Below are positions 17,649 to 27,022 of a stretch of 64,000 nucleotides of DNA, one piece after another. Under the pieces are notes generated by a model, which was not told the DNA's origin, did no database searches, and was given only the letters and a program-made list of their open reading frames with translations. Source of the stretch: JACDAE01 sp963744875. Its GTDB lineage: Bacteria; Chloroflexota; Ktedonobacteria; Ktedonobacterales; Ktedonobacteraceae. Numbering within the stretch: position 1 is the first letter of the stretch; each line of letters opens with the position of its first letter. Location: the NCBI GenBank assembly GCA_963744875.1, contig CAVUVQ010000021.1:1-64000 (forward strand), written 5' to 3'. The translations under genes and the position numbers were made by a program.

Positions 17649-18281
17649 ATGACCGCAAATACACACCCTGATGGCAAGCACAAACGCTACGTGACCATCC
17701 AGGAGGCCGCTGAACTGCTCAACTGTGCTGAGCGCTCCGTCTTCCGCATGATCGGAGCGCAGCGCCTGGCATCGATGAAAACGGCCAACGGATCGCGCTG
17801 GGTGGATCTCGACGACATCGAGCGCGAACTTCAGGAGAAACCACGCTCAGCCAGTCCGGTCCGTCTCACGCTGGAGCACGTGCTCACTCTCGTCGAGGAG
17901 CTGCAGGAAAAGGTCAAGGAACTGGAACAACACCTTTTGTACGCACCACAGGAACCAATGCCGATACGCTCAGGAGCACCAACGCTGCAAGGCATCGCGG
18001 GGAAACTGGCACGACGCAATCTGCCTGTGGGAACGATGCGCCTGGTCACGTTCGCCGAGGAGCATCACCTGAGTGCCTATGCCATCAAACAATGGCATGA
18101 GGCCGACGATGTGGAGCTGACTGTCTACTCACGCCCGAACCCAGCACAACGCAATCAGCATGAATGGTGGATCACCCAGGAACAGCACCAATCGGTCATT
18201 GCCTACTGCCAGCAGCACGCGATCCCCTACGTCGCCTGTCTCCGCTGCCAGTCCGATAAAACGGACATACAAGTAGGATAA
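17649..18281 (+). CDS. HTH/coiled-coil/CxxC protein, family member A
   Basis: 210 residues. N-terminal MerR/excisionase-type HTH (YVTIQEAAELLNCAERSVFR), coiled coil about residues 75-100 (LTLVEELQEKVKELEQHLL), then a C-terminal domain with LPVGTMRLVTFAEEHHLS, a W-rich strand (EWWITQEQ) and AIPYVACLRC. Members B (37717) and C (39019) share this order, including the FA-x-x-H block and the final CxxC. The iteron array and the attenuated promoter are directly upstream, so this protein may bind them. Start follows GAGAAAGGATACAC. Confidence 0.68.
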   Translation: MTANTHPDGKHKRYVTIQEAAELLNCAERSVFRMIGAQRLASMKTANGSRWVDLDDIERELQEKPRSASPVRLTLEHVLTLVEELQEKVKELEQHLLYAPQEPMPIRSGAPTLQGIAGKLARRNLPVGTMRLVTFAEEHHLSAYAIKQWHEADDVELTVYSRPNPAQRNQHEWWITQEQHQSVIAYCQQHAIPYVACLRCQSDKTDIQVG

Positions 18282-18318
18282 TACTATAAGCGCACGACGC
18301 GCATAACTGCATCCTCAT

Positions 18319-18348
18319 AAGGCAGAAGAGACTGCTTTTCGCCTTTTT
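18319..18348 (+). terminator. Weak terminator after the HTH gene
   Basis: AAGGCAG-AAGAGA-CTGC-TTTTC-GCCTTTTT: a GCAG/CTGC stem followed by T, with an outer AAGGC/GCCTT pairing. Confidence 0.4.
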
Positions 18349-18481
18349 GAGCTATTTTCATCACACGCGATCTATACCCAACAGTTTTTGCTGTGATTGC
18401 CACCCTTCCACCCACTGCCCACCCCTCCACCCGCTACGCGCACTCACGACACACTCACCGTTTACGTATTGGCCCTTAAGT

Positions 18482-18641
18482 GTATTTTTTGAAATTATGT
18501 TGGTGGAATTTGAATAATTATGCTGGTAAGCAGGCAATCAGTACGAAGCAGCCTCCAGCCGCTGAAATTGCCGATCGATAGCGAAAAGAGATACATTTTA
18601 TCTCTTTTACTGCTTGTTATGCGACCAGCATAATTTCAAAA
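18482..18641. mobile_element. Short terminal-inverted-repeat element (MITE-like)
   Basis: The ends read TGTATTTTTTGAAATTATG at 18482 and, inverted, TGTAAATTTTGAAATTATGC up to 18641. Inside are a second inverted pair (AATTATGCTGGT / ACCAGCATAATT) and the hairpin AAGAGATA/TATCTCTT. About 160 bp, no coding capacity. Confidence 0.5.
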
Positions 18642-18721
18642 TTTACATTTACATTCATCGAAGGCGTGCCTTCACTTAATGTAACGTTACTCTTCAGGGC
18701 TTTCTTGAAGGGCGGTAGATA

Positions 18722-19105
18722 TCAATTCCACAGATAACAAGGGCTACTAGAGACGACACTATGAAAAAGAACTCCCGCTGTATGCCACTTCTCCAATATT
18801 AATGCAAAAAGACCAACGTAGTTAGTCAATAAGCCTACAATAAAAGGAATGTGAACCAGCCATACAGTTAAAGGATTTGGAATCCTTGAGGGGTGATAAC
18901 TCTCTACAGCATTTATAACCAGAGTTCCGACAAGGAGAGGTAGCGCAATGGAAAAAGCATCTAAGGTAAACTTCCCAGAGAATGTTAGAGGACTTGATGA
19001 GATTACCACTGGTAAGAAAGCTAAATCTACAATAACTAAGCCACCAGCGTAGAGGTTGGAAACCTTTACAGCGTATTCATGATTTTGTCTGCTGAACTTC
19101 TGCAT
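18722..19105 (-). CDS. Multi-pass membrane protein, unknown function
   Basis: 127 residues, mostly hydrophobic, with about four helices (GGLVIVDLAFLPVVI, ALPLLVGTLVINAV, PLTVWLVHIPFIVGLL, YVGLFALILEKW). The start follows AGAGGAAAGGTT. No family motif recognised. The last 15 residues are less typical and may follow a small shift. Confidence 0.5.
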   Translation of the reverse strand: MQKFSRQNHEYAVKVSNLYAGGLVIVDLAFLPVVISSSPLTFSGKFTLDAFSIALPLLVGTLVINAVESYHPSRIPNPLTVWLVHIPFIVGLLTNYVGLFALILEKWHTAGVLFHSVVSSSPCYLWN

Positions 19106-19390
19106 AACCTTTCCTCTTCTGTGTCATTGGATATTATCTTCTCGCTTGCGTACTTAACAATGTATATGATAAAAATATATCATATCGGTGAGTAAAAATC
19201 ATGGTAATAATTACCGGATTTGGGTAAAAGAAGCGGAATTTGGTCTTTTTTATCTTCAAGAGAGGAGGTGATTCTTGACTATGCAGTATTATTATGCTAT
19301 TCTTAGATTAAATCGAGCTGCAATACGCAAGTTTTTTCCCTCATAGTATAAGTATTCTAACCTTACATTACATAGAATGCAGGAGTAATT

Positions 19391-19714
19391 ATGGAAGACA
19401 AAAAAAAACAGCCATCAAATAAAAGAGGAAAAGAGCGTGTGCAGCTAGATTTCACTCACGAGGCATTGGAACGACTCGATGAAATTAAAGATATATCGGG
19501 TGCCGCATCAAGGGCTGAAGCAATTAGACAATCGTTAAGGCTTTATGAATGGTTCGTGAAAGAAACAACATCAGAGAGTACGATTGTTGTGCAAGATGAA
19601 GAAGGAAATACTACTACGCGATTTAAAGCAATGTTACTGCATAGTGCTTTAAATATTCATCCAAGTAAGTCAGTTACAGATGATTCACTTGCTCGACCTC
19701 CCAAAACCAAATAA
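19391..19714 (+). CDS. Ribbon-helix-helix DNA-binding protein
   Basis: 107 residues. CopG/MetJ-type motif: RVQLDFTHEALERLDEIKDI (strand then helix) and SRAEAIRQSLRLYEWFV (second helix), dimeric in this family. A C-terminal segment with TIVVQDEEGNTTTRF is shared with the broken gene at 30608. Start after GCAGGAGTAATT. Likely a small autoregulator; no partner gene is obvious. Confidence 0.65.
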   Translation: MEDKKKQPSNKRGKERVQLDFTHEALERLDEIKDISGAASRAEAIRQSLRLYEWFVKETTSESTIVVQDEEGNTTTRFKAMLLHSALNIHPSKSVTDDSLARPPKTK

Positions 19715-19822
19715 TTTTTCGTCCACTACTTGAGCATATTGTTTTCTCTCTGAAAATTAGATTGGGCATGAGAGTGATCCCTAGTGCATTACTTTCATGC
19801 CCACGAGATTAAAAAGTGGGTT

Positions 19823-20050
19823 TTACCCTCGGAGGGGTAGAAGTATTATAAAGAATTTGCGGAGAAATTTAACCACTAACTTGCCCAGTGAAGGAATAGG
19901 GTCGATAGCATCTATAAGCTCCCCTTTGCTATCTTCCTCCTCTTTATCTTCTACCTCTTCAATGTCATAGATAGGAGGGATGGCGCATTCTTCTTCCTTA
20001 TCGAAAAGCTTCTTCTTCACGTGTTTGGAATCTGTATCATCAGTCCGCAT
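19823..20050 (-). CDS. Small acidic protein with a C-terminal hydrophobic segment
   Basis: 75 residues: basic start, very acidic middle (DIEEVEDKEEEDSKGE), then LGKLVVKFLRKFFIILLPL, which could be a membrane anchor. A symmetric site (20090-20127) lies 40 bases upstream, which supports a real gene. No homologous family recognised. Confidence 0.4.
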   Translation of the reverse strand: MRTDDTDSKHVKKKLFDKEEECAIPPIYDIEEVEDKEEEDSKGELIDAIDPIPSLGKLVVKFLRKFFIILLPLRG

Positions 20051-20566
20051 AAATTGCCCCTTTGATTGTTTTTTTGCACTAACTAAATATACTCAAACAT
20101 ACTCATATATTTGAGTATATTTGAGTAAAATAATGAGTACATTTTTACATGGCTCTTTTTTAGTCTACCTTGTATAGATTGTTGTGTCAATCTGATTTAA
20201 GCATGCAGCGAGAGGTGAATGGAATTTTTTAATTTCACAGGGGTGAAATTAAATAGAGAAAAAAACATACTAATGACTAGTAGGCTAGCTATGCATTGAT
20301 AAAATTGAATATATATTATATGCTGAAATTGTTACTCCACATGACATCGGTTCTTATGAGCCTTTACTTACTCGTACAACATCCCTTAGAGGAATGAGAG
20401 GTGAAACAAGGGAAAAGGCGAAGTTTTTTTCTCAAGATGACATTTTCTTTTCCTGGAAATAGTACACAGATGCCTAAACCATCACAAAATTCGATACCCT
20501 TTTACAGATTGGGGAAATTTTTCTTAGTTCAATAAAAGTACGGTAACCAAGAAGGAAATTGACATA
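20051..20566. other. Intergenic region with an operator-like inverted repeat
   Basis: AT-rich. TACTCAAACATACTCA (20090-20105) mirrors TTGAGTATATTTGAGTA (20111-20127), with each half itself containing two TACTCA boxes. Possibly a site for one of the nearby ribbon-helix-helix proteins. Nothing else seen. Confidence 0.4.
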
Positions 20567-20761
20567 ATGTGGCATGGCAAGGGAAAGCTTAACCGTAAAG
20601 ATGCTGGTGAGGTAAATATCCAAATCAGCCATATTGAAATAAGTTGTGCAAAATGTGGTACAAATTGTGTAAACTCTAATACTGGGTATGAAACATTAGT
20701 TAGCAATAGAGATATAGGTAAACATGTTATGTGTACAAAATGTAATAAAGAGTTTTTATAG
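20567..20761 (+). CDS. Small zinc-ribbon protein
   Basis: 64 residues with CAKCGTNC and, 27 residues on, CTKCNKEFL: a four-cysteine zinc ribbon. Its stop overlaps the likely start of the next ribbon-helix-helix gene, so they may be co-translated. Function unknown. Confidence 0.5.
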   Translation: MWHGKGKLNRKDAGEVNIQISHIEISCAKCGTNCVNSNTGYETLVSNRDIGKHVMCTKCNKEFL

Positions 20762-21027
20762 ATGAAAAGTTTTTTAAAAAAACAAAGAAGAAAACCGAGG
20801 CAATCAAAAAGGAAGATGACAAGAAAAGTGGTAGAGGTAGGAAACTTCTAGGCAATGCTCCTCGAAAAGATTTTACGACAACACTAGATGAAGATACCAT
20901 TAAGGCTCTTCGAGAAATGCCTGAAAATACGAGTCAACTCATCGAGAAACTCCTTCGAGACTATCGCCCGTTTGTCGAAACACTTCAAAAAATCCAAAAT
21001 GACGACAATACTACAGATGATGTTTAG
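20761..21027 (+). pseudogene. Ribbon-helix-helix protein with a frame change in an A-run
   Basis: ATG 20761 opens MKSFLKKQRRK, but the conserved part (KDFTTTLDEDTIKALREMPE, then TSQLIEKLLRDYRPFVETL) is one base over. The run of seven A after MKSFL is where one extra base would restore KKTKKKTEAIKK. So this is an indel, a homopolymer misread, or transcriptional slippage on A7. About 88 residues when joined. Confidence 0.55.
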
Positions 21028-21101
21028 GCCTGAACATTTAGCTTCGATGGTAGGATGAGATGAATAGCTTTGTCTGGTATCCCTGCCACATCAATAACTA
21101 G

Positions 21102-21300
21102 GGGTGATATGCGCAAGGCTGATATGAAGTGCAAAGTAGCAGTCTGATTGCTCCCATCTCCTCTAGATAATGCTTTCATTAAAGCCACCTGCCTCCTGCA
21201 TTCACCCCCATTGCTGCTACAGTAGCTCGCAGCAGAAAAGTCGCAGCAGAAGATGCTTTCTGCTGCAAGTGAAAGCTCAGACAAAACGGTTATACCCTCT
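21102..21300. repeat. Left copy of an inverted dispersed repeat
   Basis: Resembles the reverse complement of 22037-22300: GATATGCGCAAGGCTGATAT then AAGTGCAAAGTAGC, GCTTTCTGCTGC and GCTCAGACAAAA. The open frame starting MRKADMKCKVAV stops early here. Together the two copies bracket the DUF3592-like gene. Confidence 0.45.
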
Positions 21301-21494
21301 TCTTCCTCTGCTTTGTTGCCTCTGTCAAAAAGGAAATCGAGAGAATTTCTCAAGAGTCTGTTGACCCCGCTTAGGAAATGTCGTAATGAGTACAAAAATA
21401 CGTCTATAATGATCAAGGGCAGAAAGTTTGTTAAGCGTCATCTTCTACGCATCAATGGATACTCTCGAAATGAACAGAAAGAAGGGAAAATCTC

Positions 21495-21974
21495 GTGGTA
21501 CCTCGACGTCATCAGTTCAAACCGTTAGGGAAAGGTATTCTATTTCTCAGGGGTAGTACCCCTGGCTTGATCTTGTGTATTGCAGCTTTCGTGATGAATA
21601 TGAATGTACACACTTCCTTACAACAGAGACCAGCAGCAAGCCAAGGACGAATCGTCTCTTGTCATATGGAAACTGCTGCTATTTCATCTTCAGCTCAGTA
21701 CCCGATAGATGTATGCCGACCAACAGTGCAGTTTCAAACTGCCTCTGGTCAGAAGATTGTTTTTGTCTCATCGTATACGTGGGGAGGCTTTCACCAAGGA
21801 GACAACCTTCCAGTTCAATATCAATCTGACCGACCTCAAGAGGCCCTTCTTCTATCCGACGGTCTCTGGGCCGATGTGAAGATAATAAGCTCCTTAGGAC
21901 TGTTATTACTCCTCCTTCCGCTCCTTTATTGGATCTCTTCATTATGGTGTAAGCGATCGCGAGGTGAGTCGTAA
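21495..21974 (+). CDS. DUF3592-like two-helix membrane protein
   Basis: 159 residues. One helix near the N-terminus (GLILCIAAFVMNMNV), an outer domain with VCRPTVQFQTASGQKIVFVS and LPVQYQSDRPQEALL, then a second helix (SSLGLLLLLLPLLYWISSLW). The V-x-F-x(3)-G strand and the V-x-Y-x-x-x-x-P-x-x-A block are the family signature. Role unknown; usually single genes. Inverted repeats lie on both sides. Confidence 0.6.
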   Translation: MVPRRHQFKPLGKGILFLRGSTPGLILCIAAFVMNMNVHTSLQQRPAASQGRIVSCHMETAAISSSAQYPIDVCRPTVQFQTASGQKIVFVSSYTWGGFHQGDNLPVQYQSDRPQEALLLSDGLWADVKIISSLGLLLLLLPLLYWISSLWCKRSRGES

Positions 21975-22036
21975 GATTGGGAAAAACCTGAATGAAGCTG
22001 GAGAGACGGTGCAACGAAGATGCTTCCACGTGCTCA

Positions 22037-22300
22037 TCAAGGCACTTTCATTCTCAGCATTTGGCAGAAAAGACTTTTCTGCTGCGACTTTTCATCCCTC
22101 ATTTCACTAGATGCCCATTTTGTCTGAGCAGAAAAAATCCAAAGGATACGTTTTAACTGGCAGCAGAAAGCACTATCTGCTGCCAGTTTTCTGCGACGAG
22201 TTGCGATGAAGAGAACAGCCTGTAAAGCTAATCGATATGCCTTACTGAACAAGGGCAGAATGGCTACCTTGCACTTCATGTCAGCCTCGCGCATATCAGG
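22037..22300 (-). repeat. Right copy of the inverted dispersed repeat, with an 85-residue frame
   Basis: The minus strand holds an open frame MREADMKCKVAILPLF... (22037-22294), of which the left copy keeps only the first residues intact. Contains GCAGCAGAAA/TTTCTGCTGC hairpins. Whether the frame is translated is unclear. Confidence 0.4.
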
Positions 22301-22341
22301 CCAACTATAAAAATATTATTTCACGTATTACCTGCACGCAT

Positions 22342-22415
22342 GCATGGTGCCCTACCGCTGCGGCATAGGCAACGTTCATATTACCAGTGCAGGTGCGGCG
22401 CTTCGCGTGGTGCTG
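22342..22415 (+). repeat. 74-bp direct repeat, left of the kinase gene
   Basis: Identical to 25114-25187 (starts GCATGGTGCCCTACCGCTGC). With its flank it can fold through CCTGCAC/GTGCAGG. The pair brackets the kinase-propeller gene in direct orientation. Confidence 0.7.
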
Positions 22416-22566
22416 ACGCATTCTTGCCACATTGTTTGTAGTTGGTGGCTACACGAAAACAACGACAATGACTCCGGGGACACGGCCCTATTTCTTGGGA
22501 TAGCGCTATCCCATTTTAGACATTTACTCCCTTAGCGTCTGTTTAACTCTAAATATTATGGTGACC

Positions 22567-24987
22567 CTATAAATGGAAGGTATAAAATTTGCCATCGTCA
22601 GAACCTACATAAACAACGCCGTTAGCCACCGCTGGCGAGGAGGCGATGGCACCATCGGTTGGGTTGGAGGTCCAGAGCGGAGGGCAGGTTGTTTTGCCTG
22701 GCCACACCCTCCCGCCTTGTATGCATAAAGCTTGTGATCGTCAGAACCTACATAAACAACGCCGTTAGCCACCGCTGGCGAGGAGATGATGGCACCATCG
22801 GTTGGGTTGGAGGTCCAGAGCGGAGGGCAGGTTGTTTTGCCGCTGCCCCACACCCTCCGCCTTGTACGCATAAAGCTTGTGATCGACAGAACCTACATAA
22901 ACAACGCCGTTAGCCACTGCGGGCGAAGAGGTGATGGCACCATCGGTTGGGTTGGAGGTCCAGAGCGGAGGGGCAGGTTGTTTTGCCGTGGCCCCACACC
23001 CTCTCGCCTTGTACGCATAAAGCTTGTGATCGACAGAGCCTATATAGACAACGTCATTAGCCACTGCGGGCGAGGAGGTGGTGATGCTACCATCAGTTGG
23101 GTTGGAGGTCCAGAGCGGAGGGCAGGTTGTTTTGCCGCCGCCCACCTCCCACCTTGTATGCATAAAGCTTGTGATCGTAAGAGCCTATATAGACAACGCC
23201 GTTAGCCACTGCGGCGAGGTAGGTGATGACACCATCGGTTGAGTTGGAGGTCCAGAGCGGAGGGCAGGTTGTTTTGCCGATGCGCCACCCTCCGCTTTAT
23301 ACGCATAAAGCTTGCCATCGTAAGAACCTACATAGACAACGCCGTTAGCCACTGCGGGCGAGGAGGAGATGGCACCATCGGTTGGGTTGGAGGTCCAGAG
23401 TGGAGGGCAGGTTGTTTTGCCGCTGTCACACCCTCCCGCCTTGTACGCATAAAGCTTGCCATCGACAGAGCCTATATAAATGATGCCGTTAGTTACTGCG
23501 GGCGAGGAGAAGATGCTATAACCAGTTGGATTGGAGGTCCAGAGTGGAGGGCAGGTTATTTTGCCGCTGTCACACCCTCCCGCCTTGTACGCATAAAGCT
23601 TACCATCGACAGAGCCCACAAAAACGATACCATTGGCTACTACGGGCGAGGAGAAGATACCATGACTGGTTGAGTTGGAGGTCCACGCTGTCTTGAGGCC
23701 AGAAACGGTGGTAGAGTTCAGGACACGCTCAAAAGGATTGTTGCGCGTATGCTGTGCATCAAAGCCAGACATAATGCCATTCGTGGCGACTGCATTATTG
23801 TATGCGCCAGCGGCAACGGTTGGAATAGCTCTCACAGTTGCCGTTGCGATCATATGCATGTTGTATGCAGAGATCTGCGTTGTCATTATTGCTAAACCAA
23901 TACTTCCACTGATGACAAGGCTAATGAGGAAAAAAACAAGCGGTCGTACGCTCCTTTTCTTGCGAGATGGTAGCAGGGGCATAGCAGGAGCGGCTTCGGG
24001 AGTGCAGTGAGCGGTGAGAGAACCGGATGGAGTAATCCATCGGGAGAGATGTGTTCTGAATCCAATGGTGCTACCATCGCAACAGGCTTTGTTGGAGGTA
24101 GCAGTGTAGCCGCTACTGGCATAGGTGGAAGTGCAATAAAAGGAGACGTGGTCCGCTTCTCGCTGGCCTGCTCCAAAGCCTCAGCAAAAGCCATAATGCT
24201 GGCAAAGCGTTGTTTTCCGGTTCCTTGGCGAGCGCTGTCAGCACCACCTGTTCCACGTCAGTACAGAGCATCGGCACGTGTTCGCGCAAAGGCGGAGGTG
24301 GCGTCATGCCATGTTGCACGGCCACCTCAACAGCCGTCCCTTTAAAAGGGGCGCGTGCCGGTAAGCCACTTGTAGACCACAACGCCCAAGGCATACTGGT
24401 CGCTGGCAGGGCGGGCTTGCCCTGAATTTTGTTCAGGGGCCATATAGGGTAACGTCCCGCCGATGCCTTCCTGTGTGCTCAGTGAACTGGAACTGTGTGC
24501 ACATCTGCCACAATACCGAAGTCGCTAAGCAGCACGTCATTGTGAGCACCCAGCAGCATATTTTCCGGCTTCACATCACGATGGATGAGGTGCTGGTCAT
24601 GAGCGTACTGCAAGGCAGAAGCAAGTGGTACGACGTAGGAAAGAATAGTGGAGAGCGGGACTTGCGTCCCTTTAGGATGTTTGTCACGTAAGGTACCGTG
24701 AGAGGCGTACTCCATCACCAGATAGGGGACATCGTCGCTATCAATGCCAAAATCGAGCAGTTGAATGATATGGGGATGGCGTAAGCGGAAGGTACGAGCC
24801 TCGTTAATAAATTCCTTGAGTTCGTGCTGCGTGTCAGATGGGTCTGGAGCACTTTTACAGCGACCAGAGTGTGGGTGTGTACATGCTCACCAAGATAGAC
24901 ATCGCCAAAGCCACCACCACCCAGCCGACGCCGCAGGTAGTAGTCTCCAATATGCTTGCCCATGCGATTGGTACGATCCGCCATCAC
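22567..24987 (-). pseudogene. Ser/Thr protein kinase fused to a PQQ-type beta-propeller, several frameshifts
   Basis: Kinase: glycine loop LGGGGFGDVYLGE, VAVKVLQ lysine, HRDVKPENMLL catalytic loop and SDFGIVAD, then, across frame changes, PPPPLREHVPMLC and the end of the lobe. A Pro/Ala-rich linker, one membrane helix (FFLISLVISGSIGLAIM) and about seven propeller units follow. Each unit is near 46 residues (CPPLWTSNPTDG, SSPAVANGVVYVGS, DGKLYAYKAGG) and is almost identical at DNA level. It would sense something outside through the propeller and signal by phosphorylation. At least five frame breaks (kinase lobe, linker, propeller) make the present copy non-functional unless they are read errors. 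Confidence 0.8.
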
Positions 24988-25113
24988 ACACCTCTTCTAT
25001 AGCAAAAAAAGAGCCATATATATTCTCGCCCGTCTATTCTAGAGCAAGCACAAGTGCAGGTCAAGTGGGCAAGATCACATTGTGAGAATTCAGGGCCAAG
25101 ATACCTGCAGCAC

Positions 25114-25187
25114 GCATGGTGCCCTACCGCTGCGGCATAGGCAACGTTCATATTACCAGTGCAGGTGCGGCGCTTCGCGTGGTGCTG
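25114..25187 (+). repeat. 74-bp direct repeat, right of the kinase gene
   Basis: Same sequence and orientation as 22342-22415. Immediately after it comes TGTAAATTACAAAATTTGGT, matching the outer arm of the palindrome region at 3783-3804. Confidence 0.7.
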
Positions 25188-25710
25188 TAAATTACAAAAT
25201 TTGGTGTCGTACTTTTGGTACTATTCGATGGCGTATTGCGGAATTGCTCCACTTGGGGACGTGTCACCACCCGCAAAGTAGCGGTTACGAACGGTAGAAA
25301 AGCATCAAGTTCCTAAAATGGTTGGTGTCGGAACTTTTTCCACTGCAAAAGGCGCAAAACATCGATGAAGTTAGTGACCTGGCGGCCAAAGCAGCAGATG
25401 TTCCATTTCCAATCGGCAAGTTGGAACTTGCTAGACCAGATAAAGCAACGAAAAGAGTATTTTGCATCTCAAATCGCTTATGCCGCTACTCTGCCCCTGG
25501 TGACACGTTACGTAGCGCTACCCCTAGTTGACGCGCTGCCATCATATGATTCGTAAATCAGAATCGCTGCCATTTCGGCACTTCACAAGTTTAGCAGCCT
25601 ACTTGCTATAAACTGGCTTCTGAGCTTGAGACACTGCCACCATATCCTCCAGAAAATCGGCAGAATATGCCTAAAATCACTGTAAATTTAGTAGAATTCG
25701 ATATGTTATG
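25188..25710. other. Region with weak coding traces only
   Basis: A frame at 25322-25531 (MVSELFPLQKAQNIDEVSDL...) looks partly codon-like but has no ribosome site or known motif. Otherwise nothing supported. Confidence 0.3.
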
Positions 25711-26035
25711 GAGCTATTGACGCGACAATGTTCGGGACAATGGGCGGCAGTTCTGGTTCATCATTGAAGGCAAGCAGCACATTTCCATCGGGACAATCAC
25801 CTATTTCAACGTTGATTCGCGCCTGGGACGCGGCTACGGCTCGGAGGCAATCCGAATGCCCGTTAGGCACCTCTTTACCTTTCCCGACATTATGCGCGTC
25901 TATGCAAAAACTGCGATGGCCAATTAGCCAATACGCCGTACCTTCTCGCGAGCAAAGTCTGTCGAGGTTGGCCAGATTTACGATCCACGCACTACGGGTG
26001 AGCCCTGGGTGCAATTAGAGATATGCAAATCGTAG
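25711..26035 (+). pseudogene. GNAT acetyltransferase fragment with an in-frame amber codon
   Basis: Reads WFIIEGKQHISIGTITYFNV, DSRLGRGYGSEAIRM (the acetyl-CoA loop R-G-x-G-x-E-A), RHLFTFPDIMRVYAKTAMAN, then TAG at 25925-25927, then PIRRTFSRAKSVEVG and WVQLEI in the same frame. The N-terminal part of the fold is missing. Relatives have a residue such as Leu at the stop position, so a point change is likely. Confidence 0.6.
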
Positions 26036-26066
26036 TTAGTTCGGCTAGATCAAACCTGGAGGAGTC

Positions 26067-26297
26067 TTGAAAAAACAAGTCTATAATACTTATGAAACTG
26101 AGCGCAAAATGGTATCCAAAGTGTCGCCAGACAATAGGAATAGGAAATTGCAATGTTTCCTCGCAGTCTGGGTTGCAATCCTCATGCTTGCTGCCCTTTT
26201 TGTCTTTTGCATTACGAGCAATCCTGTCATTCTTCTGGGAACGTCAATTCTGGGAGTTCCTGTATCCTACGTCTATAGTTTCTACTTTCGTAGGTAA
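26067..26297 (+). CDS. Small two-helix membrane protein
   Basis: 76 residues. Starts with TTG, chosen because GGAGGAG ends a few bases before it. Helices about residues 29-49 (CFLAVWVAILMLAALFVFCI) and 53-70 (PVILLGTSILGVPVSYVYSF), charged ends. Function unknown. Confidence 0.45.
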   Translation: MKKQVYNTYETERKMVSKVSPDNRNRKLQCFLAVWVAILMLAALFVFCITSNPVILLGTSILGVPVSYVYSFYFRR

Positions 26298-26352
26298 TCG
26301 TGCAAGAATACACTGACCCATGAGGAAGGCGTGAGTTTTGATCGTTATCGCC

Positions 26353-26541
26353 TGTAAATGTGATTACTTGATGGCGTAGTTTTTTGATAATTATCTGGCG
26401 TAATGCCAGCATGGCCTTTTTTCTTCCCTTAGCGATGGAGCGATCTTTGCTGGCTGGTTTAACCAGTCTCCCATTGAGAAAGCTGTCTGATAAGCGTCAG
26501 ATAATTATCAAAAACTACGCCATCGAGTAATCACATTTACA
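26353..26541. mobile_element. 189-bp element with about 44-bp inverted ends (MITE)
   Basis: Left arm TGTAAATGTGATTACTTGAT...TAATTATCTG (26353-26397) and right arm its reverse complement (26498-26541) with very few mismatches. No coding capacity; the middle has its own stem-forming segments. Non-autonomous transposable element. Confidence 0.7.
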
Positions 26542-26560
26542 CATAATGTTACTATGAATT

Positions 26561-27014
26561 TGTGATTTGCCAATCTCTTTGTCCTTTTCCTTGACGCATA
26601 TGGCGTCCAACGGCTGGCTTCTCAAGCCAATTGAGAGCTACCTTTGAATTAGGTATTGTCCAGCTTTTGACGCATAAACGTGACTGTGGCGCAATTTTTG
26701 ACAAAGTTCCTGTCCATTGGTCCATCCATACAGAGATGAGCCATTTTGTTTGTCCTCGGATGAACTACAAGGACAAGAATTGGTTCAAACCGAACAGGAT
26801 ATGGTTTAAAACCGTCTCTTTCACAGTTTTGACTGCGCCTAGTCTGAGCTGTAGACAGATGATAGCAGGCTGGCAGCTCGAATTCCTGTTTTAGCTCTGC
26901 TGTGCAAGTGCCTTCACAGGCCAATGAACTACTTTGCAGTTTTGAACCATAAACTGTCCGGCCTGTCATTGACCCATAAAAATCCAGTTAGGATAAAGAG
27001 ATTGGCAAATCACA
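26561..27014. mobile_element. 454-bp element with 25-bp inverted ends
   Basis: TGTGATTTGCCAATCTCTTT (26561) is repeated inverted at 26995-27014; 24 of 25 end bases match. No transposase is recognisable inside. It ends 8 bases from the sigma gene stop at 27023. The same TGTGATTTGCCAA starts near 32376 by the ISL3 element. Confidence 0.6.
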
Positions 27015-27022
27015 GAATTTGA

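Noticed and set aside
4689..18690. GTAACGTTAC palindromes near 4690, 6654 and 18679
   Set aside because: One of the three lies inside a coding region and contexts differ; a 10-bp palindrome three times in this length is not enough.
22659..23673. Rightward frames through the propeller array
   Set aside because: They are the complement of the near-identical propeller units and carry no motif of their own.
26649..26969. Leftward 106-residue frame inside the 454-bp element
   Set aside because: No family motif or start signal; it fills a non-autonomous element and is likely chance.
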